From assembly GCA_020073245.1 (NCBI GenBank), contig JAIQFQ010000009.1:39703-103702 (forward strand): a stretch of DNA of 64,000 bases, read 5' to 3'. The notes beneath the pieces were generated by a model that ran no database searches, had not been told where the DNA came from, and was given only the letters and a program-made list of their open reading frames with translations. Made by a program: the position numbers and the translations under genes. The stretch is from Terriglobia bacterium (GTDB lineage Bacteria; Acidobacteriota; Thermoanaerobaculia; Thermoanaerobaculales; Thermoanaerobaculaceae). Shown in pieces: positions 45,999-54,780 of this stretch. The first letter of the stretch is position 1. The number at the start of each line of letters is the position of its first letter.

Positions 45999-47180
45999 GT
46001 CTTGCCGGGGAGGCATGAACGCCGGAATCCCAGTCAGGTGCTCCCCGAGGATCAGCGTATGCATGTCGTGCGTCCCTTCGTACGTGTAGACCGACTCGAT
46101 GTTCATCAGGTGTCGCATCACCGGGAACTCGTTGACGATCCCGTTCGCCCCGTGGATCTCGCGCGCCAGGAGCGCGCACTCCCGCGCGACCCAGCACGAG
46201 TTGCGCTTGGCCTGCGAGATCTGAACGAACGTGGCCTTTGCTTCATCCTTGAGCCGGCCGAGCCGCCACACCATCAGCTGGCCCTTGCTGATCTCGTTGG
46301 CCATCCACACGAGGCGTTCCTGGACGATCTGGTGCGACGCGATCGGTCGGTCGCCGAACTGCTTCCGGGTGGTCGCATAGTCGAGCGCGGCATGGAACGT
46401 CGCCAGCGCCGAGCCGAGGGCGCCCCACGCGATCCCGTATCGGGCCTGGCTGAGACACGCGAGCGGGCACCTCAGGCCGTTTGCTGCGGGCAGGCGACTG
46501 GCCTCCGGGACGCGACAGTCGGAAAGGACTAGCTGCGAGGTGACCGACGCGCGCAACGAGTACTTGCCTTTGTGCTCGACGGTCGAGAACCCCGGAGCGC
46601 CGCGCTCGACGAGGAAGCCGCGGATGGTACCTTCGTCGTCCTTGGCCCAGACGACCGCAACGTCTGCGATCGAACCGTTCGTGATCCACGCCTTCTCGCC
46701 GGAGAGGAGCCAGCCGTCGCCGTCACGTCGGGCGCGAGTCCGCATGGCGCCGGGGTTGGAGCCGAAGTCCGGCTCGGTGAGGCCGAAGCACCCGATCGCC
46801 TCGCCGCGGGCGAGCAGCGGGATCCAGTGATCCTTCTGGTCTGGCGAGCCCCACGTCATGATCGGGTGCATCACCAGCGCCGACTGAACCGAAACGAAGG
46901 AGCGCAGGCCGGAGTCGCCGCGCTCGAGCTCCTGCATCACGAGGCCGTACCCGACGTTCGAGAGGCCGGGAAGCCCGTACTCCGTGAGCGTCGCGCCGAA
47001 AAGGCTCAGCCGGGCCATCTCGGGCACCAGCTCGCTGGGGAAGTGCCCGTCCCATGCCCACGCCTCGATGTTGGGAAGGACGCGCTCGCGCACCCACTCC
47101 CGAACGGTGTCGCGAACCAGGCGCTCCTCGTCCGTGAACAGATCGCCGACTGCGAAGAGGTCGAGGGTCTCGTGTGCCAT
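45993..47180 (-). CDS. Acyl-CoA dehydrogenase (glutaryl-CoA dehydrogenase-like)
   Basis: CFGLTEPDFGSNPGAMRTRARRDGDGWLLSGEKAWITNG...YEGTHDMHTLILG. Confidence 0.92.
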   Translation of the reverse strand: MAHETLDLFAVGDLFTDEERLVRDTVREWVRERVLPNIEAWAWDGHFPSELVPEMARLSLFGATLTEYGLPGLSNVGYGLVMQELERGDSGLRSFVSVQSALVMHPIMTWGSPDQKDHWIPLLARGEAIGCFGLTEPDFGSNPGAMRTRARRDGDGWLLSGEKAWITNGSIADVAVVWAKDDEGTIRGFLVERGAPGFSTVEHKGKYSLRASVTSQLVLSDCRVPEASRLPAANGLRCPLACLSQARYGIAWGALGSALATFHAALDYATTRKQFGDRPIASHQIVQERLVWMANEISKGQLMVWRLGRLKDEAKATFVQISQAKRNSCWVARECALLAREIHGANGIVNEFPVMRHLMNIESVYTYEGTHDMHTLILGEHLTGIPAFMPPRQDD

Positions 47181-47326
47181 CGTGGTGCCCTCCGGACGAA
47201 CCGAACTGGACCAACCTAGCATTTCCGCCCTCGCCGCGTCACCAGCGTGCGGTCCGAGCCCCGTCAGCCCGGTGGTACGATGATCTGGCGAGTACGCCGT
47301 CGGAAAGTGAAAGCGGGAGGGCGGGC

Positions 47327-47602
47327 ATGAGTCCCTACATGGGCGGTTCGGCACCGGCGATGGCCGCACAGGTGGCTGACGGCTACACCCTGATCAGCGC
47401 GGTCCAACTCAAGCGCCTGCTCGACAACGAGCTCGACCAGCTCCAGATCGAGCTCGAGCGGATCATACGCGACATCAGATCCGAGCCAATGAACCTCGAG
47501 GACATCCCGGCGATCAACGCGCGGAACCGGAAGATCGCGCGCATCTCGGGCGCTCTCCAGCAGCTCCAGATGACCAAGGCGAAGCGGAGGAGGGGCGCGT
47601 GA
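47327..47602 (+). CDS. Hypothetical helical protein
   Basis: MSPYMGGSAPAMAAQVADGYTLISAVQLKRLLDNELDQLQIELERIIRDIR...; ATGA-type overlap with next gene. Confidence 0.7.
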   Translation: MSPYMGGSAPAMAAQVADGYTLISAVQLKRLLDNELDQLQIELERIIRDIRSEPMNLEDIPAINARNRKIARISGALQQLQMTKAKRRRGA

Positions 47603-48558
47603 GCGAGGCGACGTGGTGGCGCCACCTCAAGGGCGACCCCACGCGCTTCCTGCTCTCTGACGACGAACCCGGGGTGATTTGGCGGACGCTCACGGTCCTG
47701 CTCGGCCGACCGCACGACAGCCCGGCGGTGGTTCGCGCGAAGCTTGCCGCGCGGGAGACCGGAATGGCCGCGCGCCTGCTGGCGACGCAGGACCCGATGG
47801 GCTATTGGGGCTCACCCGGGGGGTACGGAGCCCGCTGGGGCGGGACGGCGTGGCACGTGATCGCCGTGGCCGCGCTCGGCGCCGACCCGGAGGATCCTCG
47901 TGTCCAGCGCGGAGCGCAGGGGCTGCTCGAATCACTGCAACCCCGCTCGGGAGGGTTCTCCGCGGCGCGAGGCCGACCGCCGGCCGCCTGCTTCACGGCC
48001 GAGGTTTGCGCCGCTCTGGCCCGGCTCGGTTTCGCGCATAGCCCGCGCGTGCGTGAGGCGATCGCATGGCTCGCCGAGCGCGACGGCGGAAACGGCGGAT
48101 GGTCATGCCCCGAGCTGCGCCACCTCGTCGGCGGCGTGTGCCCTGTGGCGTGCGTCGGCGCTCTCCGTTTCGTGGCCGAGCTGGCGCCCCCGGACCGGAC
48201 GGCGCTCACCGGGATGGCGAAACGAGCCGCGCGCGTCCTGCTCGACCGCGGGTTGTGGCTGGAGGGCAACGCCCCGAGGGGGTGGTGGGCGCTCTCCCAT
48301 CCGAACCTCGGCAGGAGCGACCTCCTGGACGCGCTGTGGGCTCTGGCGAGGGTCGGGTGGCCCGCCGAACCGCCGATCCTGAACGCACTTCTCGGCGTGC
48401 TCGCCCGGCAGGACACCCTGGGCCGCTGGGTCCAGCAGCAGCCGGCGCCGTTCGGTGAGCCGGGAGGCGAACCGTCCCGGTGGATCACGCTGAAGGCCCT
48501 TGTGGCGGTTGCGGCGTATGGGGACTCGCTGGCCGTCCACCGTCAGGAGGAGGGATGA
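47599..48558 (+). CDS. Prenyltransferase/squalene-cyclase-like alpha/alpha-toroid repeat protein
   Basis: Recurrent MGYWGSPGGYGARWGGTAWHVIAVAAL / GGWSCPELRHLVGGVCPVACVGALRFV / TLGRWV repeats. Confidence 0.55.
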   Translation: MSEATWWRHLKGDPTRFLLSDDEPGVIWRTLTVLLGRPHDSPAVVRAKLAARETGMAARLLATQDPMGYWGSPGGYGARWGGTAWHVIAVAALGADPEDPRVQRGAQGLLESLQPRSGGFSAARGRPPAACFTAEVCAALARLGFAHSPRVREAIAWLAERDGGNGGWSCPELRHLVGGVCPVACVGALRFVAELAPPDRTALTGMAKRAARVLLDRGLWLEGNAPRGWWALSHPNLGRSDLLDALWALARVGWPAEPPILNALLGVLARQDTLGRWVQQQPAPFGEPGGEPSRWITLKALVAVAAYGDSLAVHRQEEG

Positions 48559-49277
48559 GCCGCGTTATTGTGACTGGAGCATCGAGCGGGATCGGCCTGG
48601 CGTGCGCGAGGGGGTTCCTCGAGGCCGGGCACACCGTCGTGGCGCACTACAGGACGGGCGCCACGGCTGCCGGGGCGCTTCGGGAGGAGTTCGGGCGAGA
48701 CCGCGTCGTAGCCGTGGCTACGGACCTCGCGACGGAGGCCGGGTGCATGGCGCTCGTGCGCGCCGCAGGAGCTCTCGACGTGCTCGTGCATTCGGCCGGA
48801 ATCTGGAACGACGGCGCGATCCGGACGCTCACCGCGGCCAACCTGGAGGAGATGTTCCGCACGAATACCTTTTCCGCCTACTACCTGGCCCGCGAGGCCG
48901 CGAATGCCATGAAGACCGGGAGCATCGTGTTCATCGGGTCGACCGCCGGTGAGCGCGGGGAACCGGGCCACAGCCACTACGCCGGTTCCAAGGCCGCACT
49001 CTGGGGGCTCGTGCAGTCGCTGGCTCAGGAGTTGGCCCCGGATGTCCGCGTCAACCTGGTGTCGCCGGGGTGGGTTCGGACGCCGATGGCCGAGGCCACC
49101 TTTGCGATCCCCGGCAAACTCGACGCGATTGTGTCCGCCATCCCCCTTCACCGCGTGGCGGAGCCGGAGGACGTCGCGTCGGCGGTCCTGTTCCTCGCGG
49201 ACGCCCGTCAGCGCCACCTCACCGGCGTGGACCTCGCGGTCTCGGGCGGTGCGTTGCTGCCGATGCCGCGGGGGTAG
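48555..49277 (+). CDS. Short-chain dehydrogenase/reductase
   Basis: RVIVTGASSGIGLACARGF...HSAGIWNDG...HYAGSKAALWGLVQSLAQEL. Confidence 0.93.
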   Translation: MSRVIVTGASSGIGLACARGFLEAGHTVVAHYRTGATAAGALREEFGRDRVVAVATDLATEAGCMALVRAAGALDVLVHSAGIWNDGAIRTLTAANLEEMFRTNTFSAYYLAREAANAMKTGSIVFIGSTAGERGEPGHSHYAGSKAALWGLVQSLAQELAPDVRVNLVSPGWVRTPMAEATFAIPGKLDAIVSAIPLHRVAEPEDVASAVLFLADARQRHLTGVDLAVSGGALLPMPRG

Positions 49278-49311
49278 AGACCGGGGTCCGGGATCCGGGG
49301 TCAGGGGTCCG
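49277..49311. repeat. Heptad tandem repeat locus R9 (class GGGGTCC)
   Basis: gagaccg gggtccg ggatccg gggtcag gggtccg, starting at the stop codon of the SDR gene. Confidence 0.75.
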
Positions 49312-49369
49312 AGAAAGGCGAAGAGGAAAGCTCCGATGCGCCGGACCAGAAGGTGAGGAGCGGGGAAAG

Positions 49370-50146
49370 GTGGGGAAGCGGGACCTGCTGATCCGGCGAC
49401 TGGAACAGATTGCCGGCGCCCTCGCGTCCACCGGGCGGGGGTTGGCACTGCTGGGGCTCGGCTCGTCGGGTCTCGATCTGGAGCGGATGGACCATTTCTC
49501 GGACCTCGACTTCTTCGCGATCGTCCCTCCGGGGAGCAAGGCGGGTTTTCTCGACGACCTCGGCTGGCTCTCGACCGTCGCGCCGATAGCGTTCTCGTAC
49601 AGGAACACTCCGGACGGTCACAAGGTGCTCTTCGCCGACGGCGTGTTCTGCGAGTTCGCGGTGTTCGAGCCCCAGGAGCTCGATGCGATCCCCTTCGCGC
49701 CCGGGCGGGTGATCTGGAAGGCTCCCGGTTTCGACGAGACGGCGTGCGCACCTCGGCCGCGGCCCGGCCCTGCGGAGGACGACAGGGACTGGTTGGTAGG
49801 GGAGGCGCTCACCAACCTATACGTTGGCCTCTCACGCCTCCGCCGGGGCGAGAAGCTGGCCGCGGAGCGCGCGATCCAGGTGAGCGCCGTGAACGCGGTC
49901 CTGAGGCTCGCGCCGCGGATCGAGACGGAGCGCGTGATCGCACGTGACCCGTTCGCCGAGGAGCGGCGGTTCGAGAGCCGCTTCCCCGGTCTCGCGGCGG
50001 ACCTCCCGTCGTTCGTGCAGGGGCTCGAGCGCAGCAGTGAGTCCGCGCTGGCGATCCTGCGTTTCCTCGAACGTCACTTCCCCGTCAACGACGCGATGGC
50101 GTCCGCAGTCCGCGTGCTGGCCGGCGGATCTCCCGGCGCTCGCTAG
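49370..50146 (+). CDS. Nucleotidyltransferase-fold protein
   Basis: LALLGLGSSGLDLERMDHFSDLDFFAIVPPG: GS-x-D-LD-like NTase motif. Confidence 0.65.
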   Translation: MGKRDLLIRRLEQIAGALASTGRGLALLGLGSSGLDLERMDHFSDLDFFAIVPPGSKAGFLDDLGWLSTVAPIAFSYRNTPDGHKVLFADGVFCEFAVFEPQELDAIPFAPGRVIWKAPGFDETACAPRPRPGPAEDDRDWLVGEALTNLYVGLSRLRRGEKLAAERAIQVSAVNAVLRLAPRIETERVIARDPFAEERRFESRFPGLAADLPSFVQGLERSSESALAILRFLERHFPVNDAMASAVRVLAGGSPGAR

Positions 50147-50157
50147 CCCAGGCCCAC

Positions 50158-51135
50158 TCAGCGGCCGGCCCGCACTCCGACGAGCAGTGAGGTCCGTGCG
50201 TCGAGGCGGTGCGACCCCCAGTCCCCGAACCCGGCGCCGCCGAAGATCCTCTCGAGCTCGCTCGGCGCCCAGCACTGACCATCGGGCGTGCCGGAGAGCA
50301 TGTTGACGGCGAAGAGCGCGGTGGTCGGAGGCCCCGAGTGGGCCTCGTCGTCCCACATGAACTCACGGATCAAGACCAGACCTCCGGGCCGTACCCCGGC
50401 CGCCACGTTGCGGGCGATCTTGGCGACGCCATCCGGGCCGTAGGAATGGAGGAGCGACGAAACGAGCGCGACGTCGCAGGGTGGGATCCGGCTCTTGAGG
50501 GCGTCTCCGACCTTGAAGTCGAGCCGCCTACCGACGGCACGCCCGGCCGCATACCCGCGCGCGATGGGGAGCACGTCGGGCAGGTCGAAAACGGTGGCCG
50601 TCAGGTTTGGGAAGCGCTCCAGCGCCGCCAACGTGAGCTCTCCCGGTCCGCCGCCGACATCCACGAGGTGCCCGAAGGCGCCCAGATCCACGTTGTCCCA
50701 GAGGGTCCATGCGCCGCGGCGGGCCATGTCGGCCATTGCGAGGATGAAGGCGCGCAGCTGCTCGTCGTCTTGGCGGCCCCGGGGGAGCGGTCTACCCGTT
50801 TCCAGGACCGCGTCGAGCCTCGCCCAACGCTGGAGAACGTGCCACTGGTGGGTGAAGGCGCTGTCCATCGAGGTTGAGGAAGCGGGGTCGAAGGTTGCCC
50901 GTAGCGCCTCTGGGACCGCGAGCAGGCCGTCCCTCCGCTCGAGTGCCCCCAGGCACACCAGGGCGTCGGCGAGGGTCGCGAGCGCGCGGGCGTCCAACCC
51001 CAACCGGGCGGCCAGGGCGTCCGGGGCCATCGGGCTCCCGACTAGCGTGGTGAAGACACCGGCATGGTTGGCGGCGAGGATGACGATCGAAGGCTGGAAA
51101 CCTCCGACGACCCTTTCGAGTTCCTGCGGCGTCAT
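50158..51135 (-). CDS. SAM-dependent O-methyltransferase family
   Basis: HLVDVGGGPGELTLAALERFPNLTATVFDLPDVLP...; N-terminal winged helix-like. Confidence 0.88.
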   Translation of the reverse strand: MTPQELERVVGGFQPSIVILAANHAGVFTTLVGSPMAPDALAARLGLDARALATLADALVCLGALERRDGLLAVPEALRATFDPASSTSMDSAFTHQWHVLQRWARLDAVLETGRPLPRGRQDDEQLRAFILAMADMARRGAWTLWDNVDLGAFGHLVDVGGGPGELTLAALERFPNLTATVFDLPDVLPIARGYAAGRAVGRRLDFKVGDALKSRIPPCDVALVSSLLHSYGPDGVAKIARNVAAGVRPGGLVLIREFMWDDEAHSGPPTTALFAVNMLSGTPDGQCWAPSELERIFGGAGFGDWGSHRLDARTSLLVGVRAGR

Positions 51136-51305
51136 CACGACCTCCTTCAAGCAGAGTAGCGCACCGCGGCGCAGCACCGGGATTCCGAGGCTCGCCGCTC
51201 CCGCCCGGAGCCAGGGGCGGCCTCCCTCCCGCGTCGAGACGGGCTATACCAGGGGCACGACGCATCTGCTATAAAGGTCCTTGCGAGGTTCGCCAGGGGG
51301 TTGGC

Positions 51306-51533
51306 ATGAGCGGCACCAGCGAATTCGGCGTCAACGAGCATACCCGTCCCGAAGAAGCGGTCAGGATCGCCATGGAGCGGGAGAAGAAGGCGCGGGAGTT
51401 CTACCTCACCTGCGCCGGGATCGTCACGGACCCTGGCGTCAAGAAGATGTTCGAGTTCCTGGCGCGCGAGGAGGGGAAGCACTTCGACCTGCTCGAGAGG
51501 GAGCACGACCGCTTCATCTCCGGGGATAACTGA
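51306..51533 (+). CDS. Small ferritin/rubrerythrin-like protein
   Basis: RPEEAVRIAMEREKKAREFYLTCAGIVTDPGVKKMFEFLAREEGKHFDLLEREH; ExxxxH-type motifs. Confidence 0.75.
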   Translation: MSGTSEFGVNEHTRPEEAVRIAMEREKKAREFYLTCAGIVTDPGVKKMFEFLAREEGKHFDLLEREHDRFISGDN

Positions 51534-51535
51534 CC

Positions 51536-52246
51536 GTGCCCGGCCGGGTCATCGTCTGCGGTGATCTGCCCGACCGGTACGAGGCCGAGCGGCTGCTCGC
51601 CGAACATCAACCCGGGCTGCACCTTGACAGCGTGGCGCGGCCGTGGGAGATGGTCGAGCGAGCGATGTCGGGAAGCTACGACGTCGCGCTGCTCCTCAAG
51701 GGACCGATCGCGGCGCACGAGGCGAGGCTGGAGGGCGTGGCGGGCTTGCGCCGCAACGGGTTCACGGGCAAGATCCTGGCCGGCGGGGCTTTTCTCACCG
51801 AGAAGCAAGACGCGGTGCGCGCCGGCGCCGACTACGCCTTCGATCCCGACAGACAGGCGCTGGAGCGGGTCGTCGGCGCCGCGCTCGTAAGACCAGCGGT
51901 CGCCGCCGACCACCCCTATCTGAGGTACCTCGTGGTCGGGGAGTGGGCGCGGTCGGTCGCCTATGCCGCGGAGCTCCCGACACCCCCAACCGACATCCTT
52001 CTCGCGGCCACGTCGTGCCACACCGGCGCCGCGTTCTGGAGCACGCTGGCGGCGTACGTGAGGGCGAACCCCTCAATGCGCTGCGTCGTGGTGGAAGACG
52101 ACGGCGGGGTGGACGCGCGGACCGAGGCTCTCGCGACAGGAATCCAGCCGTACGTTGTCCTGGAGCAGGAGGGGCTGGGCAAGGTGACGGAGTTGGTCCG
52201 GAGGTTCCTCCGCGAGTCCTGGCTCGCCACCGTGACGGCCGCCTGA
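51536..52246 (+). CDS. Hypothetical protein with receiver-like N-terminal region
   Basis: RVIVCGDLPDRYEAERLLAEHQPGLHLDSVARPWEMVERAMSGSYDVALLLKGP...; 2 bp after preceding gene. Confidence 0.6.
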   Translation: MPGRVIVCGDLPDRYEAERLLAEHQPGLHLDSVARPWEMVERAMSGSYDVALLLKGPIAAHEARLEGVAGLRRNGFTGKILAGGAFLTEKQDAVRAGADYAFDPDRQALERVVGAALVRPAVAADHPYLRYLVVGEWARSVAYAAELPTPPTDILLAATSCHTGAAFWSTLAAYVRANPSMRCVVVEDDGGVDARTEALATGIQPYVVLEQEGLGKVTELVRRFLRESWLATVTAA

Positions 52247-52257
52247 TCCTGACGCCA

Positions 52258-52402
52258 ACTGAGAGTGAAGAGTCAAGAGTTGAGAGTTGAGAGTTGAGAG
52301 TTAACGACAATGACGTCCAAGGGTGCACTCGTTTCGTCACGGCACTGAGCCGGGCCGGTGTCTTCCAACTCTTCACTCTTCACTCTGGACTCTTAACTTC
52401 GG
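52258..52402. repeat. Heptad repeat hairpin locus R10 (class GTTGAGA/ACTCTTC)
   Basis: actgaga gtgaaga gtcaaga gttgaga x3 gttaacg ... tcttcca actcttc x2 actctgg actctta acttcgg; 52263-52282 vs 52366-52385 complementary 19/20. Confidence 0.9.
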
Positions 52403-52442
52403 CCGTTAGGCTCTGAAACGTGAGCGCCTTCTAACGCCGAAG
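52397..52442. other. Stem-loop upstream of PTA-Buk fusion gene
   Basis: cttcggccgttaggc ... gccttctaacgccgaag near-complementary arms. Confidence 0.55.
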
Positions 52443-52533
52443 TGCGCTTGTTCGTGTTCGTCACATTCTCTTGGTAGAATTATTGGGTGGAGCAGTCTGC
52501 TCCTGTGCTCCCAGGCCGGAACGGGAGGTTCGA

Positions 52534-54747
52534 ATGTTCGACATCGAGGCGTCGCTGGACCGACAGATCCTGGCGGTCCCGCGCAACCGGCCGACCGTCA
52601 TCTTCATCGAGCCGCTGGACCCGCGTGTGCTCGAAGCGGCGTGCTACCTGACGCGCTTCATCCGGCCCGTCTTCCTGGCGAAGGAGGACGCCGTTCGCCA
52701 GGTCGCTGCGCGCGACCTCGGCCATGTGGACCCCAACCGGCTCGAATTTGCCTTCTCGGAAAGTGCCTTCCTCGACCTCGCGGCCCAGGAAGCACTCGTC
52801 GAAGAGTTCATGAACGACTACCTCGAGAGCTGCCGCGAGGGAGGCCAAGGGAGGACACCGGCAGAGGCGCGCCGGTTCGTCTCGACCTCGGCACACTTCG
52901 GGATCTGTGCGGTCCGGCTGGGCCACGCGGACATGGTCGTCGGCGGCGCCACGCACGAGCCGAAGGACTTCTTCCGGCCGATGGTGCGGGCGCTGACCCA
53001 CCGGTACATGCCGTGCGAGGCGGGAGTGTTCGTCCTCCCGGACGACCACCCGGACACGATCTTCCCGCACAACATCGTGGTCTTCGGGGATGTCGGGGTA
53101 ACCGCGACCATGACGCCCGAGGCGCTGGCAAACGTCGCAGTAGGGACGTGCGCCATCGCACGGGACCTCATCCCCGACGACGTGCTGCCGGAGATTCACG
53201 GCGCCATCGTGTCGTACTCCCACCGCGGCTCCGACGAAGGACCGTCCGCGGAGCTGGTGCGGCGGGCCGCGGAGTTGATCCCTGGAGTCCTGGCGGAGCG
53301 CGTTCGGCGTGGTAGGCGCTACGCGTCCATCAAGATCGAGGCCGAGGTCAAGGTGAGCGTCGCGCTGTCGCAGCGGTCCGCGACCTACTACAAGGCGGGC
53401 GCGCAGGCGGGGTGGACGGGCGGCACCAACGTCATCATCTGCCCAAACCTCGACATGGGGAACCTGCTCTACCACCTCTACGCCACGCGCTACCCGACCG
53501 CGAAGAAGTTCGCGGTGATGTTCGGTCTTCAGTTCCGGGGCGTGGACCTTGCAATGGACTGCACGCCGGAGGACGTACGGCTGGCGGTGAAGGCCTCCGT
53601 CCTGCGACTGCATCGATTCGGCGCATGGAAGCAGACACCGAAAGACACCCTTTTCCGCAGGCATCGGGTGCTCGCCATCAACCCCGGCTCGACCTCCACC
53701 AAGATCAGCGTCTACGAGGGCGAGCAGGAGAGCTTCACCGTCGAGCTGCAACACCCTGCGGCCGAGCTCGCGCCGTTCGAGGGAAAGCCGATCACGGAGC
53801 AGTTTGCGTTCCGTAAGGAGGTGATCGGGAAGGAACTCGCCGGTCACGGGCTCTCGATGGGGGAGATCGACGCCGTCGCGGCGCGAGGCGGTCTCCTGAG
53901 GCCTATCTCGCACGGCACCTACCGGGTCAGCGAAGCCATGACCGCGGAGCTCAGGGCCGGGGTGCTGGGCGAGCACGCCTCGAACCTCGGAGCGCTGATC
54001 GCCAACGAGCTGGTGGCCGGGACCGGCAAGCCCGCCTACATCGTCGACCCAGTCGTCGTGGACGAGGCACCCGAGCGGGTGAAGATCGCGGGGATCAAGG
54101 CGATCCGGCGCAAGGTGATAAGCCACGCGCTGAACCAGATCGCCACGGCCCACCGCTACGCGGAGGAGAACGAGACGTTCTACGAGAAGGTCAACGTGAT
54201 CGTCGCCCACATGGGGGGCGGTATCTCGATCGGCGCTCACAAGAAGGGCCGCTACATCGACGTCAACAACGCCCTCGACGGCGAGGGCCCCTTCACGCCT
54301 CAGCGCTCGGGTACCCTTCCGGTCGGCCAGCTCATCGACCTCTGCTTCTCCGGCAAGTATGCCAAGGAGGAGTTGAAGAAGCTCAACAAGGGACGCGGAG
54401 GCCTCATCGACCTGCTGGGCACGGCCGATCTGCGCGAGGTGGAGCGTCGGATCGGTGCCGGTGAGAGGGAGGCCGCGGACGTGTTCGAGGCGATGGCCTA
54501 CCAGATCGCCAAGAACATCTCGGCCCTCGTGCCGGCGTTCGACGGCGAGCCGGTTGACCGCATCCTTCTGACAGGCGGTATGGCGCGCTCGCAGAAGCTG
54601 GTGGCTGCGATCACGCAGTTCGTCGCCGCGGTGGGTTGCGGCGTGACGGTCTATCCTGGCGAGAACGAGATGCTGGCCCTCGCGAAGGGGGCGCTCCGGG
54701 TGCTCGACCACAAGGAGGCCGCGCGCGACTACAGGCCGGAGGCTTGA
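52534..54747 (+). CDS. Fusion of phosphate acetyl/butyryltransferase-like domain with butyrate kinase
   Basis: C-term: VLAINPGSTSTKISVYEGEQESFTVELQHPAAELAPF...NVIVAHMGGGISIGAHKKGRYIDVNNALDGEGPFTPQRSGTLP (Buk); N-term: HADMVVGGATHEPKDFFRPMVRALT...TCAIARDLI...NVIICPNLDMGNLLYHL (PTA_PTB-like); continuous ORF. Confidence 0.85.
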   Translation: MFDIEASLDRQILAVPRNRPTVIFIEPLDPRVLEAACYLTRFIRPVFLAKEDAVRQVAARDLGHVDPNRLEFAFSESAFLDLAAQEALVEEFMNDYLESCREGGQGRTPAEARRFVSTSAHFGICAVRLGHADMVVGGATHEPKDFFRPMVRALTHRYMPCEAGVFVLPDDHPDTIFPHNIVVFGDVGVTATMTPEALANVAVGTCAIARDLIPDDVLPEIHGAIVSYSHRGSDEGPSAELVRRAAELIPGVLAERVRRGRRYASIKIEAEVKVSVALSQRSATYYKAGAQAGWTGGTNVIICPNLDMGNLLYHLYATRYPTAKKFAVMFGLQFRGVDLAMDCTPEDVRLAVKASVLRLHRFGAWKQTPKDTLFRRHRVLAINPGSTSTKISVYEGEQESFTVELQHPAAELAPFEGKPITEQFAFRKEVIGKELAGHGLSMGEIDAVAARGGLLRPISHGTYRVSEAMTAELRAGVLGEHASNLGALIANELVAGTGKPAYIVDPVVVDEAPERVKIAGIKAIRRKVISHALNQIATAHRYAEENETFYEKVNVIVAHMGGGISIGAHKKGRYIDVNNALDGEGPFTPQRSGTLPVGQLIDLCFSGKYAKEELKKLNKGRGGLIDLLGTADLREVERRIGAGEREAADVFEAMAYQIAKNISALVPAFDGEPVDRILLTGGMARSQKLVAAITQFVAAVGCGVTVYPGENEMLALAKGALRVLDHKEAARDYRPEA

Positions 54748-54750
54748 AGA

Positions 54751-54778
54751 CAGGGCGTAGGGCACAGGGAATCAGGAG
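54751..54778. repeat. Heptad tandem repeat locus R11 (class CAGGGCA, short)
   Basis: cagggcg tagggca cagggaa tcaggag; reverse complement matches class of R6. Confidence 0.5.
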
Positions 54779-54780
54779 GG

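Noticed and set aside
52480-54765. 761-aa - strand ORF
   Set aside because: Antisense to the PTA-Buk fusion with unmistakable kinase motifs on the + strand.
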